Part shown: positions 32,049-40,730 of the stretch, piece by piece
Position numbering within the stretch: the first letter of the stretch is position 1
Layout of the letters: each line of letters starts with the position of its first letter
Assembly (NCBI GenBank): GCA_030602785.1
Contig: JAUVZB010000019.1
Location: 1-40,785, forward strand
Reading direction: 5' to 3'
Origin: Dehalococcoidia bacterium
GTDB taxonomy: Bacteria > Chloroflexota > Dehalococcoidia > GIF9 > AB-539-J10
DNA length: 40,785 nt
Position numbers and translations under genes: made by a program
The notes under the pieces: model-generated
Database searches by the model: none
Told to the model about the DNA's origin: nothing
What the model saw: only the letters and a program-made list of their open reading frames with translations

Positions 32049-33056
32049 ATGACACTGAGCTGTCCGGTATGTGACAACTGCACGGGCATTGAGGCGAAGA
32101 AGGAAACCAGGGAACTGTCTGTTCGCGGCGAGCCCTTCACAGTCGAGGTCGAGTACTATAGGTGCCCGCAGTGCGGGGAGGAGTTCGTCCTGCCGTCCCA
32201 GAACGATCCGCTGGACGCAGCCTACCGTGCGTACCGGGAGCGGCACAAGTTGCTGCAACCGGAGGAGATTCGAGCATTCAGACACAAGTACGGCCTGACG
32301 CAATCAGAGTTGGCCAACCTTCTAGGTCTTGGTGGAGCCACACTCAGTCGCTACGAGACAGGTAGACTTCAAGATGAGACCCACGACACACTTCTTCGGC
32401 TGGCGATGAAGCCGGAATCCTTGCGAGAACTGGTCGCAGACTCAATGGCACTCGGCCAAGAAAAGAGAAACACGATACTTGCCTCGATTGAAGCCTCCGA
32501 ATCTGGTGCTAGCCGCATGGAGCACTATCTGACCTTCGGGATGGGCACGCAGGAACCAGACGAATTCAGTGGCTACCGCAGATTTGATCGCGACAGGCTC
32601 TTGAACGCCATCCTGTTGTTCTGCAGTGAAGGGATGATCAAGACGAAGCTGAACAAACTCCTCTTCTATGCAGACTTCAAGCATTTCAAGGACTACACAG
32701 TATCAATCACGGGGACACGCTACGCACGCATCCCCTTCGGCCCCGCACCGGACAACTATGACCTGTACTACCCGGTCCTGATACGGCAGAACACGCTTGC
32801 CCTGGAAGAAGTCCGCTATCCCAGCTTCCATGGCACTGACGACGTGAGTGGAGAGAAATTCACATCACTCCGGTCAGCCGACCTGAACGTCTTCCTGGAG
32901 AGCGAAGTGGAAACGTTGCTACGTGTGAAACGGTTCTTCAAGGACCATAGCGCTGGCCAAATCTCAGAGTACTCCCACGAAGAGGAGGGCTACGTCCGAA
33001 CGCCGACGGGCGGATTGATATCCTACGACTACGCTAGAGACCTCAAGCTCGGCTAG
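32049..33056 (+). CDS. MqsA-type antitoxin: zinc finger, HTH and Panacea (DUF4065) domain
   Basis: 335 residues. AGGAGG lies eight bases before the ATG. The N-terminus is an MqsA/YgiT zinc finger with CPVC (Cys5, Cys8) and CPQC (Cys39, Cys42). A helix-turn-helix of the Xre type follows at about 75-125 (GLTQSELANLLGLGGATLSR, then YETGRLQ). From about residue 185 to the end is a Panacea/SocA-like DUF4065 domain (KLNKLLFYADFKHFKDYTVS, RIPFGPAPDNYD). Zinc finger and Panacea modules neutralise toxins, and the HTH represses the operon. The fusion has three domains where E. coli MqsA (131 residues) has two. Confidence 0.88.
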   Translation: MTLSCPVCDNCTGIEAKKETRELSVRGEPFTVEVEYYRCPQCGEEFVLPSQNDPLDAAYRAYRERHKLLQPEEIRAFRHKYGLTQSELANLLGLGGATLSRYETGRLQDETHDTLLRLAMKPESLRELVADSMALGQEKRNTILASIEASESGASRMEHYLTFGMGTQEPDEFSGYRRFDRDRLLNAILLFCSEGMIKTKLNKLLFYADFKHFKDYTVSITGTRYARIPFGPAPDNYDLYYPVLIRQNTLALEEVRYPSFHGTDDVSGEKFTSLRSADLNVFLESEVETLLRVKRFFKDHSAGQISEYSHEEEGYVRTPTGGLISYDYARDLKLG

Positions 33057-33402
33057 TCCGGCTGGCTTCCACGCTTGCGCAAGAAACCCGTAGTATCCAT
33101 GCATTCCTCGACCACTATCGTCGCCTCTTTCACGGGTTGTTCTGGCGCTGGTGACAATGACGCGGTGGATCTCTTCTTCGCTACGCGATTCCTACACCAC
33201 TCCCGGTGACTCCACCCAAGGTCGGTCCCGGGCATCTACAGGGCGGCGACTGCAGAGCAGTCAGCCGGTCAACTCACACGACTCCCGGCTTTCCAGACAG
33301 GGCATTGCTCCTCAGCCGAACAACCCTTCACGACGCATCGCAAAGCAATGCGCCGCCGCAGGCTCGACCAAGCCGCGCGACGGCGCAAAGGGGCGGGTAA
33401 CT

Positions 33403-33477
33403 TAGACCCTGCCGAAGTCTACCTTCGAGTTGCAATTGATTCAATAGATTGCGCGGCCCCCTCAGCTTTGGGGTCTA
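33403..33477 (-). other. 75-nt cloverleaf-like inverted-repeat element
   Basis: TAGACCC (33403-33409) and GGGTCTA (33471-33477) close a 75-base element with a perfect 7-bp stem. Inside are CGAAG/CTTCG, GCAAT/ATTGC and CCCC/GGGG pairs, so it can fold as a tRNA-sized cloverleaf. It is not a normal tRNA: the T-loop motif is absent and the hairpin loops have the wrong sizes. A minus-strand promoter at 33481-33510 would start transcription at its edge. It could be a small RNA gene or an integration-type site. Confidence 0.4.
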
Positions 33478-33480
33478 TAG

Positions 33481-33510
33481 CTTGTAGTCCACGGTACTTT
33501 GGTACGTCAA
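33481..33510 (-). promoter_or_regulatory. Candidate promoter of the cloverleaf-like element
   Basis: On the minus strand TTGACG (33505-33510) and TACAAG (33481-33486) are 18 bases apart. The expected start falls within a few bases of 33477, the end of the element. Confidence 0.4.
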
Positions 33511-34153
33511 CGTGAACCGGGAAGCTGGCTGCCGTATCAGGCAGGACGCAGGGAGCGCGGATTCAGCGATACAGGTCGCGCTACCCTGGTCAGGGCTGTG
33601 CCCGACAACTCAACTGCGACGGGAGGCGTCACGGCAGCGCCTGGCAGCGCTTCGGCGATACCCCTCGCCAGTCCATATGCCCTCATGTCACGATACCGCC
33701 ACCCAGGAGATAGTGCCCCCGTCTCTCCATGGCTCCATCGACGAAAGGACCGCCGGGGCGGCGTCGCGAAGAAGGCTCCGGTTGATGACCACGACAGCGT
33801 GGCAGCCCCGTGGTTGATGCTGGAAATAAGTTCGCCGTCGCTGCGGGTGGTACGGCCCTTGCGACGGCGACGGCGGGCGAGAGGAGGTAGTTCGGGTTAT
33901 GGCCTGCGGTCATTTTACCCCCGGTGCGGTCGGTTGTCAACGCTCCCTGCAGCCCCCTTTTACATAGGTAAACACCGCGCTTGTGGCGCTCTACGGCCCG
34001 AAAACGGGCAGAAGGCTACCGTCCAGTGTACAATGGCTGAAGTTTCGCCCCGATTCCGGCTCCGACCGCACGAAAGAGAAGGGCGGCGCCACAACTCGAC
34101 AGGGCCGAACTGTGTGAAGAGAGCGCCAGAAGCTGCGAGAAGGGAGAAGGACT
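33511..34153. other. Region without a recognisable gene
   Basis: Together with 33057-33402 this is the longest non-coding stretch of the window. Open frames exist on both strands but are rich in Arg, Pro and Ser, lack Shine-Dalgarno sites and contain no family motif. The part 33640-33900 may be debris of an old gene, but I cannot name it. Confidence 0.4.
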
Positions 34154-34357
34154 ACGGACAAGAAACTGCTGCTACGCACCCCTGTATACGTGGGAATCAT
34201 GCTCCTGCTATACACGTTGGCCTCCGGCCTTTGGCTCCAGTACTCCGGCGAGCCGATCGAGCCCGGGGCCATCAGACAGCACTCGATAGTCGGCATCCTC
34301 GGCTCTGCGCTATGTATCACCGCAATCATCATCTCCGTCTGGAAACGCGAGAAGTAA
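34154..34357 (+). CDS. Small two-helix membrane protein with a non-canonical start
   Basis: The frame ending at TAA 34355-34357 encodes DKKLLLRTPVYVGIMLLLYT and onward, with two clear membrane helices (VYVGIMLLLYTLASGLWLQY and SIVGILGSALCITAIIISVW) and a basic tail (KREK). GGGAG lies seven bases before an ACG at 34154, exactly where an ATG would be expected, giving 67 residues. The next normal start in frame is GTG at 34190, which cuts into the first helix. An ATG-to-ACG change or a rare ACG start would explain this. Function is unknown. Confidence 0.45.
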   Translation, partial: TDKKLLLRTPVYVGIMLLLYTLASGLWLQYSGEPIEPGAIRQHSIVGILGSALCITAIIISVWKREK

Positions 34358-34453
34358 CACTTCAACAGTAGACCGGCACACCATTCACGCTGCCCCGGGT
34401 TCGCCCGCGTGAGCCCTGACAGAAGGCCTCGCGCACAGACTGAAGGAGGGCCA

Positions 34454-35299
34454 GTGACAACAGCACAACAGGGAACCGTCGAAGTCCAGGGAGTGAATCT
34501 CTACTATGAAGTGAGGGGGACAGGAGAGAATGTGGTGCTCATCTCGGGCCTCGGGGGCAACGCCGAGCTCTGGACTCGCCAGGCTCAGGTGCTGTCAGAA
34601 AGCCACAGAGTCGTGCTGTTCGACAACCGCGGCGCGGGGAGAAGCGACGCGTCGGAAGGACCATACACCGTCCAGATGATGGCCGCGGACACGGCACAAC
34701 TCCTCGACACACTGGATGTCGCCGCCGCGCATATCGTCGGTGCCTCGATGGGCGGGATGATTGCGCAAGAGGTAGCGCTCCAATACCCGGACAAGGCGCT
34801 CAGTCTCACCCTTGTCGCCACACAGTGCGGAGGGTCGCATGCAATCGGCGCGGCTGAGGAGAACGCGACTGCGCTGCAGGAACTGGCAACACTGGACATG
34901 ACCCCTCAAGAGCGCGCGAGAGGATGGCTCCCCTACACCCTGAGCCAGGAATTCAGAGAGGCCAATCAGGACCTTGTGGAAGAGTACGTGAAGGTCACAG
35001 GCCAGTACCCATGCACGACTGAAGGTCTGAGGGCACAATGGGCAGCCCTGATGGGCTATGACTCGTGGGAGCACCTGCCGGACATCGTGGCTCCAACACT
35101 CATTCTCCAGGGGAGCCAGGACAAGCTCGTGCCCCCTGAGAACGCGGACGTCCTCGGCGTCCACATCCCGGATTCGCGGGTCGTAATCATCGATGGAGCG
35201 GGACACAGCCTGGCTTTCGAAGCTGCCGACCGCGTCAACGAGCTTCTGCTGGAGTTCTTCGCGGAGAACGCGGACGACAGCGGGAGCACATCTGAGTAG
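34454..35299 (+). CDS. Alpha/beta hydrolase
   Basis: 281 residues from the GTG at 34454, just after AAGGAGGG. The fold is unmistakable: YYEVRGTGENVVLISGLGGN contains the oxyanion turn, VVLFDNRGAGRSD follows, the nucleophile is Ser98 in GASMGGMIAQE, and His251 lies in GAGHSLAFE. The acid is probably the Asp in GSQDKLVPPEN. The family includes esterases, C-C hydrolases and haloperoxidase-like enzymes; the sequence does not fix the substrate. It is followed at once by a transporter gene, which may carry its substrate or product. It has no signal peptide and should be cytoplasmic. Confidence 0.88.
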   Translation: MTTAQQGTVEVQGVNLYYEVRGTGENVVLISGLGGNAELWTRQAQVLSESHRVVLFDNRGAGRSDASEGPYTVQMMAADTAQLLDTLDVAAAHIVGASMGGMIAQEVALQYPDKALSLTLVATQCGGSHAIGAAEENATALQELATLDMTPQERARGWLPYTLSQEFREANQDLVEEYVKVTGQYPCTTEGLRAQWAALMGYDSWEHLPDIVAPTLILQGSQDKLVPPENADVLGVHIPDSRVVIIDGAGHSLAFEAADRVNELLLEFFAENADDSGSTSE

Positions 35300-35336
35300 G
35301 GCCACGAAAGAAGGCGGGAAGTCGACCAAGCGCAGC

Positions 35337-36596
35337 GTGTACTACGGCTGGGTGATTCTTGCCATTGGATTCGTAACGATCGTTGCGGGTTACGCATGCC
35401 GCAACACGTTCTCGGTCTTCTATCCCGCCATCGTTGACGAGTTCGGCTGGGGCCGGGGCAACACTGCCCTCATCTTCTCCATCAACCTTTTCGTCTACGG
35501 TGTAGTGGCCCCCTTTGCGGGCGGGCTCATCGACCGCTTCAAGCCACGCCGCATACTGGCTGTTGGCGCGCTGATAACGGGCGTCGGCATTGCTCTGTGC
35601 AGCCTGGCAACCGAGAAATGGCAGTTCTACCTCCTCTACGGGGTCGTCGCCTCCATCGGACTCAGCGTGGCAGGTTGGGCTCCAGTGGTCGCCATCGTCA
35701 CCAACTGGTTCGTGAGACGGCGTGCCCTTTCGATGGGCATTCTCGGGGCAGGATTCGGCTCAAGCCTTGTCTCCGCAATCGTGGCTCAGCACCTGATATC
35801 GGCCTTCGGATGGAGGACCGCCTACGTATTCATCGGCGTGTTTGCGGCAGTCGTCATCTGCCCGCTCGTCATCCTCTTCATTCGTGGACGTCCGGAGGAC
35901 AAGGGCCTGCACGCAGATGGACTGACTGCCGAGGAGACTCAGGAACACGCGGCCGCGGCGGAGACCAATGCACTCCACACGGAATGGACCCGCACGGAAT
36001 GGACGCTCGGACGCGCAACGCGGACGCACCAGTTCTGGTTGCTCTTCGCGATGGCATTCGTCGTGCTCGGACTCGTCGAACAGATAGCCATCACGCACCA
36101 GGTGTACTTCTACCGCGACGCAGGGTACTCCGCCATGACGGCGGCAGGTTTCTACGGCATCTTCGGAGTCTGCTTCGTCATCGGCAATCTATGCGGCTCA
36201 TTCTCCGACCGGCTGGGCAGAGAGCGCTATTTCATTCCCGCGAGCCTGGTTGCAGCAGGTGCCGGCCTGCTGCTGTTCGGTATCACGGACACGTCTCAAC
36301 CATGGCTGCCGGTCGCATTCGGCGTCGTCTTCGGGCTCAGCCTCGGCTCGGCCCCGTGCGTCTTCTACGCCACGGTTGGCGACCTGTTTCACGGAAAGCA
36401 TTACGGGAGGATAGTCGGCATGATGGTGATGGGTTTTGCCATGGGTGGTACGCTGAGTCCGTGGCTCGCCGGCTACCTCTACGACACAACGGGCAGCTAT
36501 CAGAGCACCTTCGTATTGCTCATCGCCGGCATGCTCGTCACTGCTGCGCTGATGTGGTTCGTTGCCCCCCGGAAGCTGAACCCGATTAGACACTGA
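35337..36596 (+). CDS. MFS transporter, OFA-like (first of a tandem pair)
   Basis: About 419 residues from the GTG at 35337; true start uncertain. The N-terminal motif YYGWVILAIGFVTIVAGYAC starts helix 1 just after it, so the real start may lie upstream: a CTG at 35292 with GGGAG five bases before it overlaps the hydrolase stop and would add a basic tail (KSTKRS). Twelve hydrophobic helices are visible, with NTFSVFYPAIVDEFGW and the MFS loop GGLIDRFKPRR, a central hydrophilic loop, and SFSDRLGRERYF at the helix 8-9 loop. The family (OFA, oxalate/formate antiporter-like) moves small carboxylates. It is close to the protein encoded at 36688 throughout, so the pair arose by tandem duplication. 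Confidence 0.88.
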   Translation: MYYGWVILAIGFVTIVAGYACRNTFSVFYPAIVDEFGWGRGNTALIFSINLFVYGVVAPFAGGLIDRFKPRRILAVGALITGVGIALCSLATEKWQFYLLYGVVASIGLSVAGWAPVVAIVTNWFVRRRALSMGILGAGFGSSLVSAIVAQHLISAFGWRTAYVFIGVFAAVVICPLVILFIRGRPEDKGLHADGLTAEETQEHAAAAETNALHTEWTRTEWTLGRATRTHQFWLLFAMAFVVLGLVEQIAITHQVYFYRDAGYSAMTAAGFYGIFGVCFVIGNLCGSFSDRLGRERYFIPASLVAAGAGLLLFGITDTSQPWLPVAFGVVFGLSLGSAPCVFYATVGDLFHGKHYGRIVGMMVMGFAMGGTLSPWLAGYLYDTTGSYQSTFVLLIAGMLVTAALMWFVAPRKLNPIRH

Positions 36597-36687
36597 CCTG
36601 CGAGCCGCCAGGAACTCAAGCATCGCCCTCCCCATAAGCGAAGCAGGGTGGCGCAAATGTGCCGCTCCCCAGACAGAACAAGGCTGA

Positions 36688-37998
36688 ATGATGGCGAAGA
36701 AGCGAAAGCTCTACTACGGCTGGGTCATCCTGGGAATCGGCTTCCTCACCATTTTCGGCGGCTTCGTGTGCCGCAACACATTCTCGGTCTTCTATCCGGC
36801 CATAGTGAATGAGTTCGGATGGACGCGAGGAAACACCGCGCTCATCTTCTCCATCAATGTGCTTGTCTACGGACTGTTCTCTCCTGTCGCTGGGGCACTG
36901 GCCGATCGGTTCCGAACCCGCTATGTGCTTGCAGCGGGAGCGCTCCTCATGGGAACCGGGATGGCTCTTTGCAGTATCGCCTCGGCGAACTGGCAGTTCT
37001 ACATCCTGTACGGGGTTGTCGCCGCCATCGGACTAAGCGTGGCAGGCTGGGCGCCTGTCGCAACACTGATCTCCAACTGGTTCGTGCGCCGGCGAGCCCT
37101 CGCCTTCGGAATTCTCGGGGCCGGCTTCGGCTTGAGCCTCGTGTCAGCATCCGCGGTCCAGTCCGTCATCTCGTCGTTCGGATGGCGGACGGCATACGTC
37201 GCCGTCGGCCTGTTCGCCGCAATACTGATAGTACCCATCTCCCTCATCTTCGTGAAGCGCACTCCGGCGGAGAAGGGGTTGCTCCCGGACGGCATGACGC
37301 CCGAGCAGGTACAGGCGGACTCGGTGCGTGAGGCGGAGAACGGGGTGAAGAGCGAGTGGCACAAGAACGAGTGGACGCTGCGCAGTGCCGCCCGCACACG
37401 CCAATTCTGGTTCCTCTTCCTCATCTTCGTGTTCTCCGTGGGAATCGTGGAGCAGCTCGCCGTCTCACACCTGGTGTACTTCTACCTCGAAGTCGGCTAC
37501 GACCCCATGGCCGCGGCAACGTTCTACAGCCTTTTCGGCATCTGCTTCGCCATCGGGAACCTGGCGGGCTCTCTGTCAGACAGGATTGGCAGGGAGCGTT
37601 TCTTCATCCCCGCCTGCCTTGCGTGCACGGCCTTCGTGTCCCTCCTGTTTCTTATGAAAGACACATCAACGTCGTGGCTGCCGCCGCTGATTGCCACAGG
37701 GTTCGGCGTGAGCTTCGGCTCGATTCCGTGTGTCCTCAACGCCACTCTCGCGGATCTCTTCCACGGGAAGCACTACGGCAAGATATCCGGCACGATGCTG
37801 GTTGGCTTCGCGGTCGGAGGAACCTTGAGTCCCTGGCTGGCCGGACACATGTACGACATGACCGGCAACTACACCGGAACATACGTCTTTCTCGTCGTGG
37901 CTCTGCTGGTCACGGCGGCCATGATGTGGCTTGTTGCACCCCGAAAACTGAATCCCATCAAACGCCACGACCGGTGTTGCCGCTCCGCGCCGGCATAG
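36688..37998 (+). CDS. MFS transporter, OFA-like (second of a tandem pair)
   Basis: 436 residues from the ATG at 36688 (a second ATG follows at 36691); AAGG lies just before. It starts KKRKLYYGWVILGIGFLTIF and shares nearly all motifs with its upstream neighbour: NTFSVFYPAIVNEFGW, GALADRFRTRY, NWFVRRRALAFGILGAGFG, SLSDRIGRERFF, LFHGKHYGKISG and VAPRKLNPIK. Differences concentrate in the central loop and the helices around it, so the two may transport different carboxylates. The 91-base gap has no strong promoter, so co-transcription from the hydrolase gene is likely. The next gene, a dehydratase, has its own promoter. Confidence 0.9.
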   Translation: MMAKKRKLYYGWVILGIGFLTIFGGFVCRNTFSVFYPAIVNEFGWTRGNTALIFSINVLVYGLFSPVAGALADRFRTRYVLAAGALLMGTGMALCSIASANWQFYILYGVVAAIGLSVAGWAPVATLISNWFVRRRALAFGILGAGFGLSLVSASAVQSVISSFGWRTAYVAVGLFAAILIVPISLIFVKRTPAEKGLLPDGMTPEQVQADSVREAENGVKSEWHKNEWTLRSAARTRQFWFLFLIFVFSVGIVEQLAVSHLVYFYLEVGYDPMAAATFYSLFGICFAIGNLAGSLSDRIGRERFFIPACLACTAFVSLLFLMKDTSTSWLPPLIATGFGVSFGSIPCVLNATLADLFHGKHYGKISGTMLVGFAVGGTLSPWLAGHMYDMTGNYTGTYVFLVVALLVTAAMMWLVAPRKLNPIKRHDRCCRSAPA

Positions 37999-38007
37999 GC
38001 GGCCCTG

Positions 38008-38036
38008 TTGCCTCCGTGCGCTGAACGCTCTAGAGT
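38008..38036 (+). promoter_or_regulatory. Promoter of the dehydratase gene
   Basis: TTGCCT (38008-38013) and TAGAGT (38031-38036) are exactly 17 bases apart, about 44 bases before the ATG at 38080. Confidence 0.55.
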
Positions 38037-38079
38037 ATCCTCGGAGCGGTCGCCTGCCGCATCCAGGGAGGGCAGCCAG

Positions 38080-39741
38080 ATGAGAAGCCATGCCACCACC
38101 AGAGGACTTGAGAGAGCCACACACCGCGCCCTGTACTACTCGATGGGATTCCTGCCGGAGGAGCTGGACAGGCCGCTCGTGGCCATCGCTAATCCGCAAA
38201 ACGAGACGATGCCCGGCCACATCCACCTCGATATCATCGCGAAGGCCGTGCGAGAGGGAGTTCTCGCCGCAGGCGGCACACCCGTCGAGTTCGGAACGAT
38301 AGGGCTTTGCGACGGCATCGCGCAGGGGAACTACGGCATGCACTACCCGCTCGCAAGCCGCGAGCTCATCTGCGATTCGATAGAGTGCATGGTGAACGGC
38401 CACTCGTACGATGCGCTGGTGCTGGTCACGGAGTGCGACAAGATAACTCCGGGCATGCTCATGGCCGCCGCCCGGCTTAACATTCCCACAATCGTCGTCA
38501 GCGGCGGCCCCATGTCCACGGGATGGTACTGCGGGAAAGAGGTCGGCTACACCGACCTCATCGAGGCGCAGGGCCTCGTGCAACGGGGCGAGATGACAAT
38601 GGAACAGCTCGCCGAGTTCGAGCAGGGAGCGCTACCGGGCTGCGGCGCATGCAACATCATGGGGACCGCGAACACGATGAACTTCCTTACAGAGGCACTC
38701 GGCATGTGCCTGCCGGGCAGCACCGCGCTCGCGGTCAGCGGACGCAGGATAGCCCTTGCCAAGCGGACAGGAATGAAGGTGATGGAGCTGTACCGCAAGG
38801 GCATACGGCCGCGTGACATCCTGACGGAGGACGCTTTCCGAAACGCATTCGTGGTGGATATGGCCATCGGCGGCTCGACGAACACACTGCTGCATCTGCC
38901 CGCCATCGCGAATGAGGCCGGAATCACGATAGACATGGGCATGGTGAGGGAGATCGCGGCTCACGCGCCGAACCTGGTCCGCATCAAGCCGTCAGGCCTT
39001 CACTTCCCGGCAGACCTCGACCACGCGGGCGGAATCACAGCGCTCATGAGTCAACTGATGGAAGCAGGCTTGCTCCGCGACAACCTCACCGTCACTTCGG
39101 AGAACATATCATCCAACGTGAAGAACGCCGGCGTGGCAGACAAGACTGTCATCAGGCCGATGGACAACCCGTACACCACTACGGGGGGGCTCGCCCTGCT
39201 CTACGGCAACCTAGCGCCCGACGGAGCGGTCTGCAAGGCAGCGGGCGTGCTGCCGGAGATGCTGAAGCACAGAGGCCCGGCGCGCGTCTTCAACCAGGAG
39301 GAAGACGCAGTGAAGGCCATCTACGAAGGCGAAATCCAGAGGGGCGACGTCATCGTCGTCCGCTACGAGGGACCGAAGGGCGGGCCGGGCATGCGGGAGA
39401 TGCTCTCTCCCACGGCCGCCATCGTCGGCATGGGGCTGAGCGATTCGGTCGCCCTCGTCACGGACGGGCGCTTCTCCGGCGCGACGCGTGGCGCGGCCAT
39501 CGGCCACGTGTCGCCAGAGGCGGCAGCGGGAGGTACAATCGGTCTCGTGGAGGAGGGAGACGCCATCGACATCGATATCCTCTCGGGGAAGCTGACGCTC
39601 GAAGTGGACGAGGCCGAGCTTGCACGGAGGAAGACAGCCTGGACTCGTCCGCCATCGAAGGCGGCGCCGGGCAGCTACCTGGAGAGGTACTCACGACTCG
39701 TGACGTCGGCGATGACCGGCGCGGTGTTCAACAGGGAATAG
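38080..39741 (+). CDS. ilvD: Dihydroxy-acid dehydratase (IlvD/Edd family)
   Basis: 553 residues from the ATG at 38080, which follows AGGGAGG at about 8 bases. The length fits IlvD. Fe-S ligands are seen in [14 protein letters not shown] (Cys119) and [15 protein letters not shown] (Cys188, Cys191); the N-terminal segment reads [11 protein letters not shown], the form with PGH in place of PCN that many bacterial and archaeal members share. Other family motifs are [37 protein letters not shown] and [15 protein letters not shown]. The enzyme dehydrates 2,3-dihydroxyisovalerate and its homologue in valine/isoleucine synthesis. No other ilv gene is adjacent, so a role on sugar acids cannot be excluded. 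It is followed 42 bases later by the UPF0173 gene. Confidence 0.88.
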   Translation: MRSHATTRGLERATHRALYYSMGFLPEELDRPLVAIANPQNETMPGHIHLDIIAKAVREGVLAAGGTPVEFGTIGLCDGIAQGNYGMHYPLASRELICDSIECMVNGHSYDALVLVTECDKITPGMLMAAARLNIPTIVVSGGPMSTGWYCGKEVGYTDLIEAQGLVQRGEMTMEQLAEFEQGALPGCGACNIMGTANTMNFLTEALGMCLPGSTALAVSGRRIALAKRTGMKVMELYRKGIRPRDILTEDAFRNAFVVDMAIGGSTNTLLHLPAIANEAGITIDMGMVREIAAHAPNLVRIKPSGLHFPADLDHAGGITALMSQLMEAGLLRDNLTVTSENISSNVKNAGVADKTVIRPMDNPYTTTGGLALLYGNLAPDGAVCKAAGVLPEMLKHRGPARVFNQEEDAVKAIYEGEIQRGDVIVVRYEGPKGGPGMREMLSPTAAIVGMGLSDSVALVTDGRFSGATRGAAIGHVSPEAAAGGTIGLVEEGDAIDIDILSGKLTLEVDEAELARRKTAWTRPPSKAAPGSYLERYSRLVTSAMTGAVFNRE

Positions 39742-39783
39742 GCCCGCACCTGCGTGCGGCAAGCAGTCAGGAGGGAGATTGAG

Positions 39784-40452
39784 ATGAGAATCCAATGGCT
39801 CGGACACGCCGCCTTCAAGCTCAGCGGGGCGGGGCAGACGATCTATATCGACCCCAGTCGGATGGAGCCACTAGGGCCGGCTGTGAAGCAGCTGTTCGAC
39901 CACCCTGAGCCGGCAGACGTCATCCTGTTCACTCACGACCACCCGGACCACTGCAACCCGGCTTCATTCGGGAAGATGCTCAAGGCGGACACGATGCTCG
40001 TGGGGCCGCCGGCCTGCCGCAGCAAACTGGGAATCGAGATGCACATGGTGGAGCCCGGCGCGGAGCTGACCGCCGGTGCAGCCACTATACGCGCGGTCTA
40101 TGCCTACAACATCACGCGGCACAGGACGCCGGGTACTCCCTTCCATCCACGAGGAGCCGGTGTGGGCTACCTGGTAACCGTTGAAGGGCACACGGTCTAC
40201 CATGCCGGCGACACCGAGCCGATACCCGAGATGGAACACCTCGGCACGGTCGATGTCGCGCTTCTGCCGGTCGACGGCCACTACACCATGCCGCCGGAGG
40301 AAGCCATGCAGGCCGCGGCCAGCATCCGGTGCGGGGTTGTCATTCCCATGCACCTGTTCAACACTCCCGGCGTAGAGGTCGAGGCGGCAGCCAGGGAGCA
40401 CCCGAACATCAGCTTCCGCCTGCTGCAGCCCGGCGACACGTATGAACTGTAG
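39784..40452 (+). CDS. UPF0173-type metal-dependent hydrolase
   Basis: 222 residues. AGGAGGGA lies eight bases before the ATG at 39784. It is a metallo-beta-lactamase-fold protein of the UlaG/UPF0173 type: MRIQWLGHAAFKL opens the domain, FTHDHPDHCNP gives the metal ligands (His51, His53, Asp55, His56), VYHAGDTEP gives a further ligand, and VIPMHLFNTPG carries the late His. The length is normal for the family. Members hydrolyse diverse esters or lactones and the natural substrate is unknown. It probably shares a transcript with the dehydratase. Confidence 0.9.
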   Translation: MRIQWLGHAAFKLSGAGQTIYIDPSRMEPLGPAVKQLFDHPEPADVILFTHDHPDHCNPASFGKMLKADTMLVGPPACRSKLGIEMHMVEPGAELTAGAATIRAVYAYNITRHRTPGTPFHPRGAGVGYLVTVEGHTVYHAGDTEPIPEMEHLGTVDVALLPVDGHYTMPPEEAMQAAASIRCGVVIPMHLFNTPGVEVEAAAREHPNISFRLLQPGDTYEL

Positions 40453-40475
40453 TGAGCTCTTTTGTGCGTGCCGGC

Positions 40476-40493
40476 TGTCCGGTGAACCGGACA
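40476..40493. terminator. Hairpin after the UPF0173 gene
   Basis: TGTCCGGT and ACCGGACA form a perfect 8-bp palindrome with two bases between, starting 24 bases past the stop at 40452. No T-tract follows, so it would be a weak or factor-assisted terminator. The rest of 40453-40646 holds no gene. Confidence 0.4.
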
Positions 40494-40646
40494 CTGCGGC
40501 ATCGCGACCACTCCGACAGGGTCACGGCATGAACACGGGCCGTCCGGGACCCGTGGACGTCAAACCGGAAACGGGCGAGAGTGAGACTCACACGAATACT
40601 GCTCCGGGAGGGCAGCGGTTGAGTCGCGCGCAGGGATACGGTATCC

Positions 40647-40730
40647 TAGGAGCCTGTCGGAATAACCACACTGATGGTGAGGCTACACAGCGTAGGGCAG
40701 GGTTGGTGCGCCACTCCACGAAGGCCGGGG
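40647..40730 (+). repeat. Right copy of ~84-bp inverted repeat
   Basis: The reverse complement of this stretch matches 205-287 almost base for base, with an altered patch near the outer end. It begins TAGGAGCCTGTCGGAATAAC at its inner edge. Short further matches continue outward (CATGGCCGAGC at 40756-40766 is the complement of positions 1-11). No transposase is present nearby. Confidence 0.75.

Noticed and set aside
33403-33477. A normal tRNA gene
   Set aside because: The size and closing stem fit, but the T-loop consensus and correct arm lengths are missing on both strands.
33499-34371. 290-residue plus-strand frame
   Set aside because: Arg/Pro-rich translation without motifs or a good start; it runs out of frame over the small two-helix membrane protein.
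38080-38240. Loss of the first Fe-S cysteine in the dehydratase
   Set aside because: The PGHIHL form without that Cys is common in a large branch of the IlvD family, so it is not evidence of damage.
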